Source of the DNA: Prevotella sp. UBA2739
Lineage (GTDB): Bacteria; Bacteroidota; Bacteroidia; Bacteroidales; Bacteroidaceae
Assembly (NCBI GenBank): GCA_002353525.1
Contig: DEJV01000010.1
Coordinates: 12,560-21,786, forward strand
Reading direction: 5' to 3'
DNA length: 9,227 nt
Every line of letters begins with the position of its first letter. Within the stretch, counting starts at the first letter, position 1. Of this stretch, positions 5,706-9,227 are shown one piece after another. The position numbers and the translations under genes are program-made. The notes beneath the pieces are model-generated. The model was not told the DNA's origin, ran no database searches, and saw only the letters and a list, made by a program, of their open reading frames with translations.

Positions 5706-6407
5706 TTAAAGATAAAAATCAGCCGTCAGTTGCCGGTACCATTGAGAGCGCTGTCCAGGCGCATCCTCAATCACTCCAACAGTCTTTTCAACGACTTCTA
5801 CCGAATGTTTACGAAAAGACAGCAAATACCTGCGTATCTGTTTTTTAGGTGTCGTCTTCACGCCACATTCCCGAGCTAGAAAAAAACCGTTGAGAAAGGC
5901 AGCACTTTTCAATTCATCCACACAGTCGAAAGGGATAATCAGCGAGAACTCACCATCGTCAGAGAGCAGCTGCGAGGCAGCCAATAACAAATCGTCGTAG
6001 CTAAGACTGTCTGTGTGCCGGGCTATCCGACGCTGTTCATCTGGGTTCTTTAGCGAATGCTGAAAATAGGGCGGATTACTGACTATACTGTCAAAGCCTT
6101 CTTGGGAAAGCTGAACCTTACGAATATCACCACAACAAACCGTTATCCGTCCGGCAAATGGCGAACGTTCCACATTATGGGCAGCCTGCTCACATGCGTC
6201 ATCATCGATGTCAACAGCCCATACAGAGGCGCCCGGAAAGCGTTGCGCCATCATCAGAGAAATAAGTCCTGTGCCTGTACCTATATCAAGTATGCGCGCT
6301 CCCCCATTGGCCCATGCGCCTAGCAGGGTGCCATCGGTGCCCACTTTCATGGCACACCGGTCTTGAAAAACGGTAAACCGCTTGAATTGAAAGTATTGAT
6401 TCGACAT
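5706..6407 (-). CDS. trmN6: tRNA1(Val) (adenine-37-N6)-methyltransferase
   Basis: The 233-residue protein is a class I SAM-dependent methyltransferase. It opens with a short FQFKRFTVFQD segment and CAMKVGTDGTLLGAW at 18-32, both characteristic of the TrmN6/YfiC family. The SAM-binding ILDIGTGTG is at 39-47, the acidic VDID at 65-68, GD at 93-94, and the N6-adenine catalytic NPPY at 111-114. In E. coli this enzyme makes m6A37 in tRNA1(Val). Start ATG 6407 is preferred over TTG 6419, which lies in the -7 box, leaving a leader of only a few bases. It is convergent with the kinase gene and divergent from lon. Another small-molecule or RNA adenine methyltransferase is the alternative, though the full N-terminal signature argues for TrmN6. 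Confidence 0.9.
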   Translation of the reverse strand: MSNQYFQFKRFTVFQDRCAMKVGTDGTLLGAWANGGARILDIGTGTGLISLMMAQRFPGASVWAVDIDDDACEQAAHNVERSPFAGRITVCCGDIRKVQLSQEGFDSIVSNPPYFQHSLKNPDEQRRIARHTDSLSYDDLLLAASQLLSDDGEFSLIIPFDCVDELKSAAFLNGFFLARECGVKTTPKKQIRRYLLSFRKHSVEVVEKTVGVIEDAPGQRSQWYRQLTADFYL

Positions 6408-6416
6408 ATCTGAATG

Positions 6417-6424
6417 CAAAAATA
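6417..6424 (-). promoter_or_regulatory. -7 box of trmN6
   Basis: The minus strand reads TATTTTTG then CATTC, an exact TAnnTTTG match ending 9 bases before the ATG at 6407. This leaves almost no 5' leader. No -33 TTG stands out at 19-21 bases. Confidence 0.6.
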
Positions 6425-6447
6425 ATCAAATAATGCAAATAATCATG

Positions 6448-6462
6448 TTTTATTTCATAAAA
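6448..6462. promoter_or_regulatory. AT-rich inverted repeat between trmN6 and lon, possible operator
   Basis: TTTTAT (6448-6453) and ATAAAA (6457-6462) form a 6-bp inverted repeat with a 3-base centre. It sits upstream of both -7 boxes, roughly over the region where each -33 element would lie. In such AT-rich DNA a chance origin is possible. Confidence 0.3.
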
Positions 6463-6478
6463 TATCGATTAAAATGTG

Positions 6479-6486
6479 TAACTTTG
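6479..6486 (+). promoter_or_regulatory. -7 box of the lon-tgt operon
   Basis: TAACTTTG followed by CATCC is an exact TAnnTTTG match ending 11 bases before the ATG at 6498. The mRNA leader should be only about 6 nt if the first ATG is used. Confidence 0.65.
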
Positions 6487-6497
6487 CATCCTAATTT

Positions 6498-8981
6498 ATG
6501 AGTATGACGATAAAATATATGAATAAGAATCAGAATCCGACATTTTCGATGATTGCCGATTACGATGGAGACGTGTCGAAACTATTTGAGGTAGAAACAG
6601 ATAAAGAAATTCCCATTCTTGCCACCAGAAACTTAGTTCTTTTCCCTGGTATCGTCATGCCTATCCTTATAGGCAGAGCTGCTAGCCTGAAGCTGGCCGA
6701 AAAGCTGAGAGACCACCAGGAAATCACCATTGGTATTTTCTGCCAACGCAATTACGATATAGAATATCCCCTTCAGGATGACCTTTTCGAGTATGGCGTT
6801 TACGCTAAGGCCGTAAGGGTGTTAGAGTTGCCAGGCAATACCAGCAACGTGTCGCTCATCGTTCAATGCCTAGGCCGTTGTAAACTGAAAAAGATAACGA
6901 AACTAAGTCCCTATATCATGGGACTCGTAGATCCTGCTCCTGAGAACATACCTGCTTCCGACGACGAAGTGTTCAATACGGCAGTCGACGACCTGCGCAA
7001 TACCGCCATGGAGTATATTAAGATGAACGACGATCTGCCCGACGAGAGCCAGTTTGCACTTCAGAACATCAGCAACAACTTGATTGTGAGCAACTTGATC
7101 TGCTCGAACGTGCAGTTCGAGATAGAGGAAAAGTACAAGCTGCTCACCGAGAGCAACCTGTTGGATCGTGTGTTTGGCATGCTGAAAATACTTCATCGCG
7201 AAATACAACTGCTAGAGCTGAAACAGAACATCCGCTCGAAGACCAGAGAAGACCTGGATGAGCAGCAACGCGAGTACTTCCTGCAACAACAGATTAAAAA
7301 CATCAAGGAGGAGTTGGGCACTGGCGAGGGATCGCCCGAGCGCAAGGAGCTGATTGAGCAGGCACAAGAGAAAGAATGGTCTGACGAAGTGAGAAAGACC
7401 TTTGTGAAAGAACTCGACAAACTAGACCTGCTCAACCCACAAGGTCCCGAATATAGCGTGCAAGTGAACTATTTGCAGACTTTTGTGAGCCTGCCATGGG
7501 GCGAGTACACGGTCGACGACCTGAATCTGAAACGTGCGCAACGCATTCTGAACCGCGACCACTACGGCATGGAGAAGGTAAAAGAACGCATCCTGGAATA
7601 TATAGCCGTGCTAAGCCTTCGTGGCGACCTGAAGTCACCCATCATCTGCCTGTATGGTCCTCCAGGAGTGGGCAAAACCAGCCTTGGCAAGAGCATTGCC
7701 GAGTCGATGGGGCGCAAATATGTGCGCATCTCGTTGGGTGGCCTGCACGACGAGGCTGAGATTCGTGGCCACCGCCGTACTTATATCGGTGCCATGCCCG
7801 GCCGCATCATCAAAAGCATTCAGAAGGCTGGCTCGTCGAACCCCGTATTCATTCTCGACGAGATTGACAAGGTGACGCAGAACACCCACAATGGCGACCC
7901 TGCATCGGCATTGCTCGAGGTGCTCGACCCAGAGCAGAACAATGCCTTCCACGACAACTATCTCGACGTGGACTATGACCTGTCGAAAGTGATGTTCATC
8001 GCCACAGCAAACGACCTGAACACCATTCCCCGTCCCCTGCTCGACCGTATGGAGATTATCGAGGTGAGCGGTTATATTACGGAGGAGAAAATAGAGATTG
8101 CGAAGAGACACCTCATTCCCCGTGAGTTGGACAACACGGGATTGAATACACTCGAAAAGAAACCGTCGTTCAACAAAGCTGCCATCGAGAAAATCATTGA
8201 GCAATACACCCGTGAGAGTGGTGTCAGACAGTTGGAGAAGCAAATCAACAAGGCTTTTCGGAAGATTGCCTTCAAGAAAGAGCTTTACGGTACCATCCCA
8301 TACGACAAAATCACACCCGACAAGATTGAGGGACTGCTGGGCAAGCCACCCTTCTACCGCGACATCTACCAAGGTAACGAGTACGCTGGCGTGGTGACCG
8401 GACTCGCCTGGACAAGCGTGGGCGGAGAGATTCTCTTCATTGAGACCTCGCTGAGCAAAGGCAAGACAGGCAAGCTGACGCTGACCGGCAACCTTGGCGA
8501 GGTGATGAAGGAGTCGGCTGTCATTGCTTTGGAGTATGTAAAGGCCCACATCAAGAAACTTGGGGTGGACTATCGTGTCTTCGACCAGTGGAACATCCAC
8601 ATTCACGTGCCCGAGGGAGCTACGCCCAAAGACGGTCCTTCGGCAGGTATTACCATCGCTACGTCGATTGCATCGGCCTTGACACAGCGGAAGGTACGCA
8701 AAAACACAGCCATGACTGGCGAGATAACACTTCGTGGTAAGGTGCTGCCCGTAGGCGGTATCAAAGAAAAAATTCTTGCAGCCAAACGTGCCGGCATCAC
8801 CGACATCGTGATGTGCAAAGACAACAAGAAAGATATTGAAGAGATACCCGAAGTCTATCTGAAGGGAGTGGAATTCCACTATGTGGAGAACATACAAGAC
8901 GTGTGGGACTTTGCCTTGACCGACGAAATGGTCAAGAACCCCATCATATTCGATATTGAGGAAGAAAAGAAACAGGCCTGA
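6498..8981 (+). CDS. lon: ATP-dependent protease Lon
   Basis: The 827-residue protein is a full-length LonA. The N-terminal substrate-binding domain begins at about 37 (EIPILATRNLVLFPG), a coiled-coil-rich segment covers about 235-300, and the AAA+ module has Walker A GPPGVGKT at 387-394 and Walker B with D454 E455. The C-terminal protease domain carries the Ser-Lys dyad, S715 in DGPSAG and K758 in GGIKEK. Lon is a cytoplasmic homohexamer that degrades damaged and selected regulatory proteins using ATP. The first 35 residues are poorly conserved-looking and hold several Met (codons 1, 3, 8); 6498 is kept as the first ATG after the promoter, but 6504 or 6519 could be used. It is the first gene of an operon with tgt, overlapping it by one base. 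Confidence 0.97.
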   Translation: MSMTIKYMNKNQNPTFSMIADYDGDVSKLFEVETDKEIPILATRNLVLFPGIVMPILIGRAASLKLAEKLRDHQEITIGIFCQRNYDIEYPLQDDLFEYGVYAKAVRVLELPGNTSNVSLIVQCLGRCKLKKITKLSPYIMGLVDPAPENIPASDDEVFNTAVDDLRNTAMEYIKMNDDLPDESQFALQNISNNLIVSNLICSNVQFEIEEKYKLLTESNLLDRVFGMLKILHREIQLLELKQNIRSKTREDLDEQQREYFLQQQIKNIKEELGTGEGSPERKELIEQAQEKEWSDEVRKTFVKELDKLDLLNPQGPEYSVQVNYLQTFVSLPWGEYTVDDLNLKRAQRILNRDHYGMEKVKERILEYIAVLSLRGDLKSPIICLYGPPGVGKTSLGKSIAESMGRKYVRISLGGLHDEAEIRGHRRTYIGAMPGRIIKSIQKAGSSNPVFILDEIDKVTQNTHNGDPASALLEVLDPEQNNAFHDNYLDVDYDLSKVMFIATANDLNTIPRPLLDRMEIIEVSGYITEEKIEIAKRHLIPRELDNTGLNTLEKKPSFNKAAIEKIIEQYTRESGVRQLEKQINKAFRKIAFKKELYGTIPYDKITPDKIEGLLGKPPFYRDIYQGNEYAGVVTGLAWTSVGGEILFIETSLSKGKTGKLTLTGNLGEVMKESAVIALEYVKAHIKKLGVDYRVFDQWNIHIHVPEGATPKDGPSAGITIATSIASALTQRKVRKNTAMTGEITLRGKVLPVGGIKEKILAAKRAGITDIVMCKDNKKDIEEIPEVYLKGVEFHYVENIQDVWDFALTDEMVKNPIIFDIEEEKKQA

Positions 8982-9227
8982 TGACATTCGAACTACAACA
9001 TACCGACAATGCCAGTGATGCCCGTACAGGCATCATCACCACCGACCATGGACAGATCAAGACGCCCATTTTCATGCCGGTGGGAACATGCGGAAGCGTG
9101 AAGGGTGTGCACTTCGAGGAACTGCGACAGCAAGTGAAGGCTCAGATTATATTGGGCAACACCTATCACTTGTATTTGCGCCCCGGACTGGACATTCTCA
9201 GGAGTGCTGGCGGACTGCATAAGTTCA
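8981..9227 (+). CDS. tgt: tRNA-guanine transglycosylase, N-terminal part (cut by window edge)
   Basis: Eighty-two codons are visible, starting at the ATG whose A is the last base of the lon stop codon (TGATG). The sequence has the family features TPIFMPVGTCGSVKG at about 28-42 and ILGNTYHLYLRPG at about 56-68. Tgt exchanges guanine at position 34 of GUN-anticodon tRNAs (Asp, Asn, His, Tyr) for preQ1, a step in queuosine synthesis. The first catalytic Asp region and the zinc site lie beyond the right edge. The one-base overlap implies translational coupling with lon; from memory, lon-tgt adjacency recurs in Bacteroidota. Confidence 0.95.
   Translation, partial: MTFELQHTDNASDARTGIITTDHGQIKTPIFMPVGTCGSVKGVHFEELRQQVKAQIILGNTYHLYLRPGLDILRSAGGLHKF

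Noticed and set aside
7635..8987. A 450-codon open frame antisense to lon.
   Set aside because: It mirrors the codon structure of lon, has no family motif, and its low-complexity His/Val-rich translation is typical of an antisense shadow.

Overview
The window looks like chromosomal DNA from a Bacteroidota bacterium of order Bacteroidales, probably Prevotella or a close relative. The evidence is threefold: nearly every transcription unit starts just after a TAnnTTTG box, the Bacteroidota -7 promoter element, without a clear Shine-Dalgarno site; a sphingolipid-type serine palmitoyltransferase is present; and the recognisable proteins (S16, Lon, Tgt, TrmN6) have Bacteroidales-like sequences. The genus is inferred. 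No mobile element, CRISPR array, phage gene or toxin-antitoxin pair was seen. The region reads as core chromosome with a few lipid and glycan genes.

Layout from left to right: the start of rpsP (minus, cut by the window edge); a divergent family 2 glycosyltransferase gene overlapping an L-rhamnose mutarotase gene by 4 bases (plus); a cation diffusion facilitator transporter gene (minus), convergent with that pair; a 264-base spacer with a 24-bp tandem repeat flanked by two near-identical 19-base sequences; a tRNA-Pro(UGG) with its own promoter and terminator (minus); a serine palmitoyltransferase gene with a terminator (minus); a divergent lipid kinase gene of the DAG/sphingoid-base kinase superfamily (plus); a short spacer with an 18-bp duplicated motif; a tRNA1(Val) adenine-N6 methyltransferase gene, trmN6 (minus); and a divergent lon-tgt operon (plus), with tgt cut by the right edge.

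Three functional links stand out. The palmitoyltransferase makes the sphingoid-base precursor of sphingolipids and sits head-to-head with a lipid kinase whose glycine-rich motif resembles sphingoid-base kinases, so a sphingolipid phosphorylation module is a testable idea. The glycosyltransferase and mutarotase genes are translationally coupled, which suggests a shared deoxysugar or glycan role. trmN6, tRNA-Pro and tgt form a loose tRNA/translation theme alongside Lon proteolysis. I did not find a clear, wholly new system; the sphingolipid pair and the repeat-bearing spacer are the parts most worth a second look.
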